Positions 43,914-52,571 of a stretch of DNA of 64,000 bases are shown here, in pieces; within the stretch, counting starts at the first letter, position 1, and the number at the start of each line of letters is the position of its first letter. A program made the translations under genes and the position numbers. Under the pieces are notes generated by a model. That model saw only the letters and a list, made by a program, of their open reading frames with translations, made no database searches and was not told the DNA's origin. Source of the stretch: CAJMNU01 sp905214855 (GTDB lineage Bacteria; Bacillota; Clostridia; Lachnospirales; Lachnospiraceae); contig CALADM010000007.1 of assembly GCA_937890595.1 (NCBI GenBank), positions 1-64,000 on the forward strand. The letters are read 5' to 3'.

Positions 43914-44726
43914 GTGATGAAAAAATATTTTTCCAGTGTGAGTTTTTGTTTTGGATTTGTCATGATTGCTTTGATGACAGTGCTGCTCATGATCAGTTTT
44001 GTGTGGCTTCCAAAAGATACCAGTGCAATGGATCTGGCGCATAAACTTTCTATGCCAGGAACAGTAGGGATTCTTGGTACAGACCAGTTTGGACGTGATA
44101 TTTTGAGCCGTGTGATGAAAGGAGTCCAAGTCTCTTTTCTGATCGGAGTTCTGGTTGTAGTGTTTGGTGGATGTCTGGGGATTTTGGTCGGTTCTTTTGC
44201 TGGATATTATGGAGGGAAAGTGGATGAAATTGTAATGAAGCTGATTGACGCACAGATGGCATTTCCGGGAGTTCTGCTGGCGTTGATGCTGATCGCAGTC
44301 TTTGGAAATGGGATTGCCAATACAGTATTGGCGCTTGCTATTATGTCAGTACCAAGATTTGCAAGAATGTCAAGAAGTGGATTTATGAAATACAGGGATG
44401 CTGATTTTGTAAAAGCAGAAAAAATACGTGGAGCTGGTTCTTTGCGTATTATGTTTATCCATATTTTGCCAAATCTGACTTCAGAATTGGTGGCAACCGC
44501 TTCTTTGGCTTTTGCAGGAGCTGTTATGTCAGAGGCGGGATTGAGCTATTTGGGAATGGGAATCCAGCCTCCGGCTCCCAGTCTTGGAAAAATGCTCAGT
44601 GAAGCACAGGGATTTGTTCTTCAGGCATCTTGGTATGTGTTGATCCCAGCAGCAGTCATTACTATTTTGGTGATGGGATTTAATCTGCTTGGAGATGGGA
44701 TTCAGGAAGTAAATGAGAGGCGTTGA
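43914..44726 (+). CDS. DppC/OppC-type ABC permease
   Basis: The roughly 270-residue protein carries GTDQFGRDILSRVMKGVQVS near the start of the permease domain, the coupling motif YRDADFVKAEKIRGAGSLRI and EAGLSYLGMGIQPPAPSLGK. It pairs with the DppB-type permease. The start is either GTG at 43914 (9 bases after AAAGGA) or ATG at 43917. It is followed 10 bases later by the ATPase. Confidence 0.93.
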   Translation: MMKKYFSSVSFCFGFVMIALMTVLLMISFVWLPKDTSAMDLAHKLSMPGTVGILGTDQFGRDILSRVMKGVQVSFLIGVLVVVFGGCLGILVGSFAGYYGGKVDEIVMKLIDAQMAFPGVLLALMLIAVFGNGIANTVLALAIMSVPRFARMSRSGFMKYRDADFVKAEKIRGAGSLRIMFIHILPNLTSELVATASLAFAGAVMSEAGLSYLGMGIQPPAPSLGKMLSEAQGFVLQASWYVLIPAAVITILVMGFNLLGDGIQEVNERR

Positions 44727-44736
44727 GGGGAAGTAA

Positions 44737-45852
44737 ATGGATAGAGAAGAAAAGAATAATGTATGTCAGCTCAAAAATTTTTCGTTAAGTTTTGTTCAGG
44801 ATAAAAAAGAATATCCAGCAGTCAGTCATGTCAATATGGAGATACAAGAAGGCGAGATGGTAGCGCTGATCGGGGAATCTGGATGTGGAAAATCCGTTAC
44901 GGCACTTTCTTTGATCGGGTTACAGCCAGAAGGTTCAAGACAGTCAGGCAGTATTTCTTTTATGGAAGACGAATTGTTGGGGTTGGATGAAAGAGAATGG
45001 TCTTTGTATCGGGGAAATCAAATATCCATGATTTTTCAAGAACCCATGACTGCGCTGAATCCGCTGATTAAAGTGGGGAAACAGATTTTAGAAAATGTAC
45101 TTTTGCATCAGAAAGTTTCCAAAAAAGAGGGGAAACGTCAGGTTTTAGAGGTGCTGCGTCAGGTCGGACTTGCAGATGTAGAGAGAATTTACACGAGTTA
45201 TCCGCATCAACTGTCAGGAGGACAGCGGCAGCGTATTATGATCGCAATGGCATTTGTCAATAATCCAGATCTTCTGATCGCAGATGAACCGACAACTGCG
45301 CTTGATGTGACGATCCAAGCCCAGATCATGGATTTGATGAAGAAAATGAATCAGGAGAGAAAAACAGCCATTCTTTTGATCTCTCATGATCTGGGTGTTG
45401 TAAGAAACCTTTGCAGCCGTGTATACATTATGTATGCAGGCAGAGTTGTGGAGAATGGTGTGGTGGATGAGGTGTTGGATAACCCAATGCATCCATATAC
45501 GAGAGGACTTGCAGCAGCAATTCCTTCTGCAAAAAAGAAAGGACAGGTATTGGATTCTATTCCGGGCACAGTACCTCCTTTGTTTTTGCGCAGTCAGCAG
45601 GGCTGTCCATTTGCTAATCGTTGCTGTTGTTGTGAGACGATCTGTAGAGAACAGACACCGACAGAATATGCCTATAATGGCAGGACACTTCTTTGCCATT
45701 TAAGTCCAAATGAGATTGAGAGTGCATTTCGGGCTATAGAGGAGAAAAAGAATGCTGTTAGTCAAGAGAAAGATGATACTATGAAAAAAATCAGGATGGA
45801 ATCGGAAATCAAGAAGGAAGATGGAGGTCAGGAAGGGAGAATGGTAGGATGA
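44737..45852 (+). CDS. DppD/OppD-type ABC ATPase
   Basis: The 371-residue protein has Walker A GESGCGKS (46-53), signature LSGGQRQRIMIAMAF, Walker B LLIADEPTTALD and the H-loop ISHDLGVVR. It then has the family's C-terminal region with PYTRGLAAAIPS and the cysteine-rich GCPFANRCCCCETIC. A charged tail of about 40 residues extends beyond the usual end. It overlaps the next ATPase by 4 bases. Confidence 0.94.
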   Translation: MDREEKNNVCQLKNFSLSFVQDKKEYPAVSHVNMEIQEGEMVALIGESGCGKSVTALSLIGLQPEGSRQSGSISFMEDELLGLDEREWSLYRGNQISMIFQEPMTALNPLIKVGKQILENVLLHQKVSKKEGKRQVLEVLRQVGLADVERIYTSYPHQLSGGQRQRIMIAMAFVNNPDLLIADEPTTALDVTIQAQIMDLMKKMNQERKTAILLISHDLGVVRNLCSRVYIMYAGRVVENGVVDEVLDNPMHPYTRGLAAAIPSAKKKGQVLDSIPGTVPPLFLRSQQGCPFANRCCCCETICREQTPTEYAYNGRTLLCHLSPNEIESAFRAIEEKKNAVSQEKDDTMKKIRMESEIKKEDGGQEGRMVG

Positions 45853-46832
45853 GCGAGACATTGGTATCGCTGAAACAGGTCACAAAGACATATTTGGATG
45901 GAGCAAAACGTCAGGTAAAGGCAGTTGACCATATCAGTTTTGATATTCATAAAGGAGAGACTTTGGGGCTGGTTGGTGAATCTGGATGTGGTAAATCTAC
46001 TACAGGGAATTTGTTAGTACACCTTTTGAATGCAGACAGTGGAGAGATTTATTTTGAAGGTGCAAATATCACACATATGACAGACAAGCAGTTTCAAATA
46101 TTGAGAAAAGACATTCAGATGGTGTTTCAAGATCCTTATTCTTCTATTAATCCTAAAAAGAAGATTGGATGGCTATTGGAAGAACCTTTAAAAATCCATC
46201 ACAAGGAAATGGAAAAAGAGAAAAGGGAAGTGTTGGTAGATCATATGCTGGAAGTAGTAGGTTTGGATGCCACCTATAAAGACAGATATCCCAGACAGCT
46301 TTCGGGAGGACAGCGCCAGAGGGTGAGCATTGCCCTTGCTTTGATTCTCAATCCGGCATTTGTAGTAGCAGATGAACCAGTTTCGGCTTTGGATGTATCC
46401 GTACAGGCACAGATTCTGAACCTTATGAAAGAATTACAGAAGGAATATGGACTGACGTATTTATTCATCTCCCATGATTTGAATGTAGTTTCTTATATGT
46501 CTGATAGAATTGGAATTATGTATCTGGGAAATATTGTGGAGATTGGAAGTCAGGAGCAGATCACATATCATGCCAGACATCCATATACACAGGCGTTATT
46601 TTCTGCTTCTATAGGAGAAGATGGAGAACAAAGGGAGCGTATTGTATTGCAGGGAGATGTGCCAAGCCCATCCAATCCGCCATCTGGCTGTCCGTTCCAT
46701 ACTCGCTGCGCTTTTTGCACAGAACTCTGTAAGACAGAAAAACCACAATTGAGAGAAATAGAAAGCGGATGGATGGCAGCGTGCCACTATGCAGATAACG
46801 TTATTTTAAACAAAGAGGGGAAGAGAGAATAG
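45849..46832 (+). CDS. DppF/OppF-type ABC ATPase
   Basis: The 327-residue protein has Walker A GESGCGKST, Q-loop FQDPYSSINPKK, signature LSGGQRQRVSIALAL, DEPVSALDVS and the C-terminal GCPFHTRCAFC. With its upstream partner it forms the ATPase heterodimer of the peptide-type importer. It is the last transporter gene; a phosphoesterase gene starts 2 bases after it. Confidence 0.94.
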   Translation: MSETLVSLKQVTKTYLDGAKRQVKAVDHISFDIHKGETLGLVGESGCGKSTTGNLLVHLLNADSGEIYFEGANITHMTDKQFQILRKDIQMVFQDPYSSINPKKKIGWLLEEPLKIHHKEMEKEKREVLVDHMLEVVGLDATYKDRYPRQLSGGQRQRVSIALALILNPAFVVADEPVSALDVSVQAQILNLMKELQKEYGLTYLFISHDLNVVSYMSDRIGIMYLGNIVEIGSQEQITYHARHPYTQALFSASIGEDGEQRERIVLQGDVPSPSNPPSGCPFHTRCAFCTELCKTEKPQLREIESGWMAACHYADNVILNKEGKRE

Positions 46833-46834
46833 GG

Positions 46835-47674
46835 ATGAAAATTGCAGTGATCTCGGATTTACATATTGATATTAATGAAAAATTTCCGGTCATAGATTGT
46901 TTGGCTTCTTACCTGAAAAAACATAGAGCAGATGTTTTGCTTGTGGCAGGGGATATTTGCGAAAATGCAGTATATGTGAAGGAAGCAATGGAAGAACTGG
47001 AAAAGCAGTCAGGCAGTCGAGTTTTGTATGTTCCAGGAAATCATGATATGTGGAGTGAACATCTTGAGGAAGTTTCAACAGATGAGATCTATCAAATATA
47101 TAAGGAAGATCCCAGATGCCTTTGCGACCATCCGATTGTTCTAAAAGGGGAAAACGGACCTTTTGTTGTGATTGGGGATATTGGTTGGTATGATTATTCT
47201 TTTGCCTCCAAAGAATATGGTTTTGAAGAATTGGAAACGATGGAACATGAGGGCAGGATATGGCAGGATCGTCTGAAGAATCAATGGACGGTTGACAACA
47301 AAGGATGCTTGGAACAGATGCTAAACCATTTGGAGAAACAGTTAAAAGAGTATATAGATTATCCGGCAGTTGTAGTGACTCATATGTTGCCGATCAAGGA
47401 ATTTTGTGTGCCAGAGGAACGGGAAATGTGGAAATTTTTCAATGCATTTTTGGGCAGTGAAGAATTAGAAAAATTATATAACCAGTATCATGTAGCATAT
47501 GCGGTATGTGGTCATGTGCACTATAGAAAAGCATTGAAAAAAGAAGATACAATGTATCTTTGCCCTTGTCTGGGATATCATACAGAGTGGGAACAGGCAC
47601 AGCAGGGAAACGAAGGGCATGGGGAAGATCTGGAATGGCAGATAGAACACAGTGTACAATGGATCGACATGTAA
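46835..47674 (+). CDS. calcineurin-like metallophosphoesterase
   Basis: The 279-residue protein has all metallophosphoesterase motifs: ISDLHID (about 6-12), VAGDICEN, VPGNHDMW, VVVTHMLP and CGHVHYRK, which bind two metals. The substrate is unknown. No signal peptide. It begins 2 bases after the ABC ATPase, so it is probably translated from the transporter mRNA, though a role in transport is not obvious. Confidence 0.88.
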   Translation: MKIAVISDLHIDINEKFPVIDCLASYLKKHRADVLLVAGDICENAVYVKEAMEELEKQSGSRVLYVPGNHDMWSEHLEEVSTDEIYQIYKEDPRCLCDHPIVLKGENGPFVVIGDIGWYDYSFASKEYGFEELETMEHEGRIWQDRLKNQWTVDNKGCLEQMLNHLEKQLKEYIDYPAVVVTHMLPIKEFCVPEEREMWKFFNAFLGSEELEKLYNQYHVAYAVCGHVHYRKALKKEDTMYLCPCLGYHTEWEQAQQGNEGHGEDLEWQIEHSVQWIDM

Positions 47675-47775
47675 GACTGCATATCAGATAAGGAATAAGA
47701 TGTTATCTAGAATATCCCTCACTTTTAAATAGATGGGGGATGAGAGTACGAAAGACAAAGGGAAGCAGAGAGTAA

Positions 47776-48288
47776 ATGGGCAGAGATTTTTTTATTGCAG
47801 ATACACATTTTGGAGATGAAAGGATTTTGCATTACGAGCAAAGACCATTTGACAATATAGATGAGATGGAAGAAAAGTTGATCCAAAACTGGAATGAAAG
47901 TGTGAGAGAAGAAGACCGTGTTTATGTTTTGGGAGATTTTTCGAGTGAGACAAAAGAGAAAAATAAGGAGATTTTAAATCGGTTGTCAGGAGAAAAAATA
48001 CTGATCATGGGAAATCATGATTGCCATATTACCCCACAAGAATGGCAAACATTGGGTTTTTCCATGGCAATCCCATGGCCGATCCTTTATCGTGGCTTTT
48101 ATCTTTTATCCCATGAGCCTCTTTATCTGAATCAAAATATGCCTTATGCGAACTTGTTCGGACATGTACACAATAGCCCACAGTATCGGGATGTCAGTCG
48201 TCAGAGCTTTTGTATTAGTGCAGAGAGGATTTTTTATCAGCCAATTAGTTGGGAAACGATAGTAGAGAAGATGAAGAATATAGGATAA
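47776..48288 (+). CDS. small metallophosphoesterase
   Basis: The 170-residue protein has the compact calcineurin-like pattern: FIADTHFGDERI, VLGDFSS, IMGNHDCH, LSHEPLY and LFGHVHN. It lies 101 bases after another phosphoesterase from which it differs in length and sequence. It is likely cytoplasmic and may act on a nucleotide or phosphodiester; the substrate is not known. Confidence 0.88.
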   Translation: MGRDFFIADTHFGDERILHYEQRPFDNIDEMEEKLIQNWNESVREEDRVYVLGDFSSETKEKNKEILNRLSGEKILIMGNHDCHITPQEWQTLGFSMAIPWPILYRGFYLLSHEPLYLNQNMPYANLFGHVHNSPQYRDVSRQSFCISAERIFYQPISWETIVEKMKNIG

Positions 48289-48325
48289 AATCCAAACCTT
48301 TTGCAGAAATAGCTAGTTGCATCTA

Positions 48326-48354
48326 TTGCAACACAAAATCAGATATGATAAAAT
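48326..48354 (+). promoter_or_regulatory. promoter upstream of the DxDxDG-loop/DUF3160 gene group
   Basis: TTGCAA, a 17-base spacer and TAAAAT lie about 125 bases before the first gene. Transcription would start near 48361, just before an attenuator-like hairpin. Confidence 0.55.
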
Positions 48355-48378
48355 GAGAGTAAAGAAAACTCTTGCAGG

Positions 48379-48430
48379 GAGAACAGCAGGGATGCGAGCG
48401 ACAGCAAGCACTTGCTGTTCTTTGTCTTTT
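48379..48430 (+). terminator. attenuator-like terminator in the leader
   Basis: GAACAGCA pairs with TGCTGTTC, with an inner AGCAAG/CTTGCT stem, followed by TTTGTCTTTT. It lies between promoter and first gene, so transcription of the operon may be controlled by early termination. Confidence 0.6.
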
Positions 48431-48477
48431 ATAAAAAAGTGCGTTTTGTCAATGAAATCTGGATGAAAGGCTTATAT

Positions 48478-49266
48478 ATGGATAAACACACATACCTTAT
48501 GATGGTATCAAAATGGACAGATAGAAAGCATAGGAAGAGAATGATCTTAGGAGTTGCCCTGTTTTTGGCAGCGATTTCTTTTTTGATCTTATACCAAGGA
48601 GTAATTGGGGGAAAGAATCATATCGTCTCTTGGTATGAGGCAGATATCGATCAGGATGGACAAAAAGAACTCCTTGTGATACGGGGAGGAGAGAAGGGAA
48701 AGGTGCTGGAAACAGGAGAACTATATGGCGATTTTCTGGAAGTCTATGAAGAGTATGATATCAGAGGACAGATGCCTTCTTTTGAGGGAAAAGCAACCTA
48801 TCAGTTTGATTTTTCTTCTGTAAAACCATCTAAAGTAATGGCAGGGGATATTGATGGAGATGGCATACAGGAAATTGGTATCTGTGTCTATAAAACGACA
48901 AAATTTCATCCTGTTTTGGCAAAACGTCCCTTTTTTTACCGCCTGACAGATGGGCAGTTAGAACCTGTGTGGCTGGGATCACGTCTGGCACGGCCGTTTT
49001 TAGATTATATAGTATGGGATGTAGATCAAGATGGAATGGAAGAGATCGTTTCTATTGAAAAAACCAAATATGGAGACAGTTTAGTGGCAATGTATGACTG
49101 GAAGGACTTTGGTTTTGAGCTAAAAGCAATCTCAAAGGAACTAACAGGAGAAACGGTATTTTACAAACAGAAGGACACTGAAATAGAACAAATACAGATT
49201 TGCAATCAGAAAATCTGTTATCAGGTGCGTCTTAGTGGCAGCACAGTAGAACTGATCGGCTCATAA
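48478..49266 (+). CDS. membrane-anchored protein with DxDxDG (FG-GAP/VCBS-like) loops
   Basis: The 262-residue protein has a basic N-terminus, one membrane segment at about 22-43 (ILGVALFLAAISFLILYQGV) and an outside domain with three calcium-binding-type loops: DIDQDGQKE (56), DIDGDGIQE (124) and DVDQDGMEE (181). Such loops occur in beta-propeller-like surface proteins. I chose the ATG at 48478, 7 bases after AAAGG; an earlier start would lie inside the terminator hairpin. It is followed 24 bases later by the DUF3160 lipoprotein. Confidence 0.7.
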   Translation: MDKHTYLMMVSKWTDRKHRKRMILGVALFLAAISFLILYQGVIGGKNHIVSWYEADIDQDGQKELLVIRGGEKGKVLETGELYGDFLEVYEEYDIRGQMPSFEGKATYQFDFSSVKPSKVMAGDIDGDGIQEIGICVYKTTKFHPVLAKRPFFYRLTDGQLEPVWLGSRLARPFLDYIVWDVDQDGMEEIVSIEKTKYGDSLVAMYDWKDFGFELKAISKELTGETVFYKQKDTEIEQIQICNQKICYQVRLSGSTVELIGS

Positions 49267-49290
49267 ATTGGTTTATAGAGGAGGCAGGGC

Positions 49291-51561
49291 ATGAGAAAAA
49301 AGCAGAGACAGATCATGGCAGCTTTATTGGCGGTTTCTATGGCATGTATGGCAAATGGATGTGCGGGCGGAAAAGGGGGAGATCAGAGCGCTGTATTAAC
49401 AGAAGCAATAGAAGAAACGAAAACAGAAGAGACAGATAGAAATAGATTAGAAGATCAGGAAAAAGGATCACAAACAGAGAGTAAGGAGACAGAAGAGAAA
49501 GAAACTACGAAGAAAGAGGAACAAGAAGTATCCAAAATAGAGGCAAAACCACTTTTTTATCGGGAAGAAAAGGGATATAAGCCAGAAAGTTATGAAGTAA
49601 ATGTTCCCTCTTATTTGGTAAATGAGGATCTGTCCAACATTGTGAATATGGATCAGTTTCCTAATCTGACGAAGGAGCAGCGTGATAAAATCGTTCAAAA
49701 TGGTTTTGTTGTGATCCCTACAGACTCTGAGCAGCTTTTTTATATTTATGAGGAGAATACATATAAGAAAATCCCAAGTTTTGTGACTGTGGATTCTGTT
49801 CTTCAGCTGTATCATATTTTTTATGATTATTCCTTGCGCCAGTTAGAGACTGATTTTTTCTATGAGGATACAATATATCTAAATCAGGCAATGCTGGATC
49901 AATTGATGGAAGAGTACATGAAAGTGGAAAATCCGGTAGTTAAGATGAGTGTTCAGACGATGCTTGGATATTTTGGTGTTGTAAATCTAATCATGGAACA
50001 GTCTTTGCCGGAAGGATTTCCAGAAAATATAAAGGCTCTTGTCAAGCAGGAATATGATTTGATCCGGAACGCAGCAGGAAAGGAGATCTCGCCACTTTTC
50101 CAGTACAAAGTGGATTATTCTTTGTTTCAGGTGAGGGGACATTATACAAGAAGTGAGGAACTTGGGCGTTATTTTCAGGCAGTGAGCTGGTACGGAATTA
50201 TACCTTTCCCACTTTACGGGGAAAATGGTGAGCAGCAGGAAGAGTGGGCAATGCGTGCGATTGTAACGGCAGCAGCGTTGGAGAAAGCGCCTGAGGATGT
50301 GAAAAAGACATGGGAAAACATGTACAGTACTACCAGTTTCTTTTCAGGTGATGCAGACGATATTACACCATTGGAAATACAGGCAGTTTGCAGTCAGATT
50401 TGGTCAGAGAATACAGAATTTGATGCTTTCCCAGAAAAAATAGACGTGTTTTATGAAAAAGCATCACAACTTAGAAGACAGAAAATCGTACAAAAAACAG
50501 AAGATACAGTAGATGTTCTCCAGATGCGTTTTATGGGACAGCGTTATATGCCGGATTCTGAAATCCTGCAAAATCTCACGGAACCGGTAAAACGTCCATG
50601 TCCGGTTGGTTTGGATGTTTTTGCCGTGTTTGGTTCAGATCGTGCAAAAGAGCTTCTTGATCTGTTTTATAAACCACAGGAGCTGTGGTCTGGATATCAG
50701 GAAAGTTTTGATAAGCTGGCAGCAGAGTTTCAGGGACAGACAGTACAGGAACAGACGAAAAATCTGTATCAGGGATGGCTGTATTGTTTAAAGAGTTTGA
50801 CAGGATGTGTAGATGAGGGATATCCTTTCTTTATGAGAAATACAGCTTGGGAAGATAAATCTCTTGCGACGGCACTGGGAAGTTGGGCAGAAATGCGCCA
50901 TGATACCATATTGTATGGAAAACAGTCTGCAACAGAATGTGGTGGAGGAGAAGAACCTCCGGAACTTATGGGGTATGTAGAGCCTAACCCAGAATTCTTC
51001 AGTCGTCTTTTGTGGCTGACAGCAACCACCAGAGAAAGTCTGGGAGAGCGTGGACTTCTGAATGAAGATATGTTGTTTAAATACGAACAATTAGAGAGTA
51101 TGTTAGATTTCCTGAAAACCTGTGCTAAGAAAGAGTTGGAAGGTGAAGATCTGAGTGTGGAAGAACATTATACTCTTTTGACCTATGGAGGAACTTTAGA
51201 GTATCTGAGTAGTTCCATTGCAGATGCAGACGGATGGTATCTGGTAGAATCTGAGACAGATAAAAATATGGCAGTCATCGCAGATGTTCACACAGCAGGA
51301 GCTTCCTATCTGGAGGAAGGGGTAGGTACTGCGGCAGAGATTTATGTGGCAATCCCTCAAAAGGGAGAAGTGTATCTGACAAGAGGAGCAGTCTTTGATT
51401 ATTTTGAGTTTGTCTCTGACACACGTTTGACGGATGAAGAGTGGCAGGCTCAGATTAAAGAAGCAGCACCAGAAAGACCGCCATTTGTGGATTCCTATAT
51501 GGATGACCAAAATAGTCTGGAAATTCCAATACCGGAAAATCCATATTCTACGGGATGTTAG
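49291..51561 (+). CDS. DUF3160-domain lipoprotein
   Basis: The 756-residue protein has a lipoprotein-type signal (cysteine at 24, ANGC), a long Glu/Lys/Thr-rich linker (about 30-85), and a large domain with FVTVDSVLQLYHIFYDYSLR, the hallmark of DUF3160, and ARHDTILYGKQ-like EMRHDTILYGKQS near residue 535. Function of the family is not known to me. It is outside the cell. Short gaps to the genes on both sides suggest an operon with the DxDxDG-loop protein and the CapA-like protein. Confidence 0.85.
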   Translation: MRKKQRQIMAALLAVSMACMANGCAGGKGGDQSAVLTEAIEETKTEETDRNRLEDQEKGSQTESKETEEKETTKKEEQEVSKIEAKPLFYREEKGYKPESYEVNVPSYLVNEDLSNIVNMDQFPNLTKEQRDKIVQNGFVVIPTDSEQLFYIYEENTYKKIPSFVTVDSVLQLYHIFYDYSLRQLETDFFYEDTIYLNQAMLDQLMEEYMKVENPVVKMSVQTMLGYFGVVNLIMEQSLPEGFPENIKALVKQEYDLIRNAAGKEISPLFQYKVDYSLFQVRGHYTRSEELGRYFQAVSWYGIIPFPLYGENGEQQEEWAMRAIVTAAALEKAPEDVKKTWENMYSTTSFFSGDADDITPLEIQAVCSQIWSENTEFDAFPEKIDVFYEKASQLRRQKIVQKTEDTVDVLQMRFMGQRYMPDSEILQNLTEPVKRPCPVGLDVFAVFGSDRAKELLDLFYKPQELWSGYQESFDKLAAEFQGQTVQEQTKNLYQGWLYCLKSLTGCVDEGYPFFMRNTAWEDKSLATALGSWAEMRHDTILYGKQSATECGGGEEPPELMGYVEPNPEFFSRLLWLTATTRESLGERGLLNEDMLFKYEQLESMLDFLKTCAKKELEGEDLSVEEHYTLLTYGGTLEYLSSSIADADGWYLVESETDKNMAVIADVHTAGASYLEEGVGTAAEIYVAIPQKGEVYLTRGAVFDYFEFVSDTRLTDEEWQAQIKEAAPERPPFVDSYMDDQNSLEIPIPENPYSTGC

Positions 51562-51572
51562 AGTAAAAGAAT

Positions 51573-52541
51573 ATGATGAGCAGAACATGTAAGATAGGAT
51601 TTGTTTTGGCAGCAGGGATTTTGGGGCTGGGGATAGGTCTTCATATCAGTATGTTAAAAAAGAATACCATTACAATCTCATTTGTAGGAGATGTTATGTT
51701 ATCAAGAGGTGTTCAGGGATGGATAGAAGATTATGGATATGAGTATCCATATGAACAGGTAAAACAGTATTTTTTGGAAGATGATCTGACGATCGGAAAT
51801 CTGGAATGTCCGATCACAGATGAAAATAAAGCTGCGGATAAGACAAAACGCTTTTTATTTCGGGCAGATCCTCAAAATGCCAAGGCTTTGAAAAACGCTG
51901 GATTTGACTGTATGAATCTTGCTAATAACCATACTATGGATTGTTTAAGTCAGGGCTTGGAAGATACCATGTTTTATTTGAGAGAGTGTGGAATAGATAG
52001 TGTGGGAGCGGCAAAGAATGCACATTCTCATAAGCCATATGTGTTTGAAAAGAATGGGGTGAGAATTGGGATTTTGGCATATAGTGCGTTTCCTCCAGAG
52101 GGATTTTTCTTTCAGGGAGAGGAGGCAACCGTTCGTTACATCAGCACTATGGATCTTTCGGTTTTAGAAAGGGATTTGGAAACTCTGGAATCTGATTTTA
52201 AGATTGTATATTTTCATTGGGGGAGAGAGTATCAGCCTTATATTAGTGAGCAACAGGAAAAATTAGCAAAAAAGGCAATAGAATGTGGGGCGGATTTTGT
52301 AGTTGGAAGTCATCCGCATGTATTGCAGGAAATAGGAGAGTATAAAGGAGTTCCAATTTATTATAGTTTGGGAAATTTTGTATTTGACAGGCAGATTCCT
52401 TCTGGTACAGATAAAAGTATGATCTTACAGATCATCGTGGGAAGAGATGGAATACAGAAGATTAGAGAGATTCCCGTGGAAATCAGAAAAGGACAGCCTG
52501 CGTTAATAGAGCAAAAAGAACAAAGACTGACAGAAGATTAG
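51573..52541 (+). CDS. CapA/PgsA-like metallophosphatase-fold protein
   Basis: The 322-residue protein has an N-terminal membrane anchor (FVLAAGILGLGIGLHI) and the CapA-type fold: FVGDVMLSRG, IGNLECPIT, MNLANNHTMDC, YFHWGREYQP, VGSHPHVLQ and YSLGNFVFD. CapA proteins take part in poly-gamma-glutamate capsule synthesis or export, but many relatives have unknown roles, and no capB/capC lies nearby. It starts 11 bases after the DUF3160 gene; the ribosome-binding site is weak (start at ATG 51573 or 51576). Confidence 0.85.
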   Translation: MMSRTCKIGFVLAAGILGLGIGLHISMLKKNTITISFVGDVMLSRGVQGWIEDYGYEYPYEQVKQYFLEDDLTIGNLECPITDENKAADKTKRFLFRADPQNAKALKNAGFDCMNLANNHTMDCLSQGLEDTMFYLRECGIDSVGAAKNAHSHKPYVFEKNGVRIGILAYSAFPPEGFFFQGEEATVRYISTMDLSVLERDLETLESDFKIVYFHWGREYQPYISEQQEKLAKKAIECGADFVVGSHPHVLQEIGEYKGVPIYYSLGNFVFDRQIPSGTDKSMILQIIVGRDGIQKIREIPVEIRKGQPALIEQKEQRLTED

Positions 52542-52571
52542 CAGAAACTGGAAAAACAAGGAGGCGTTATT

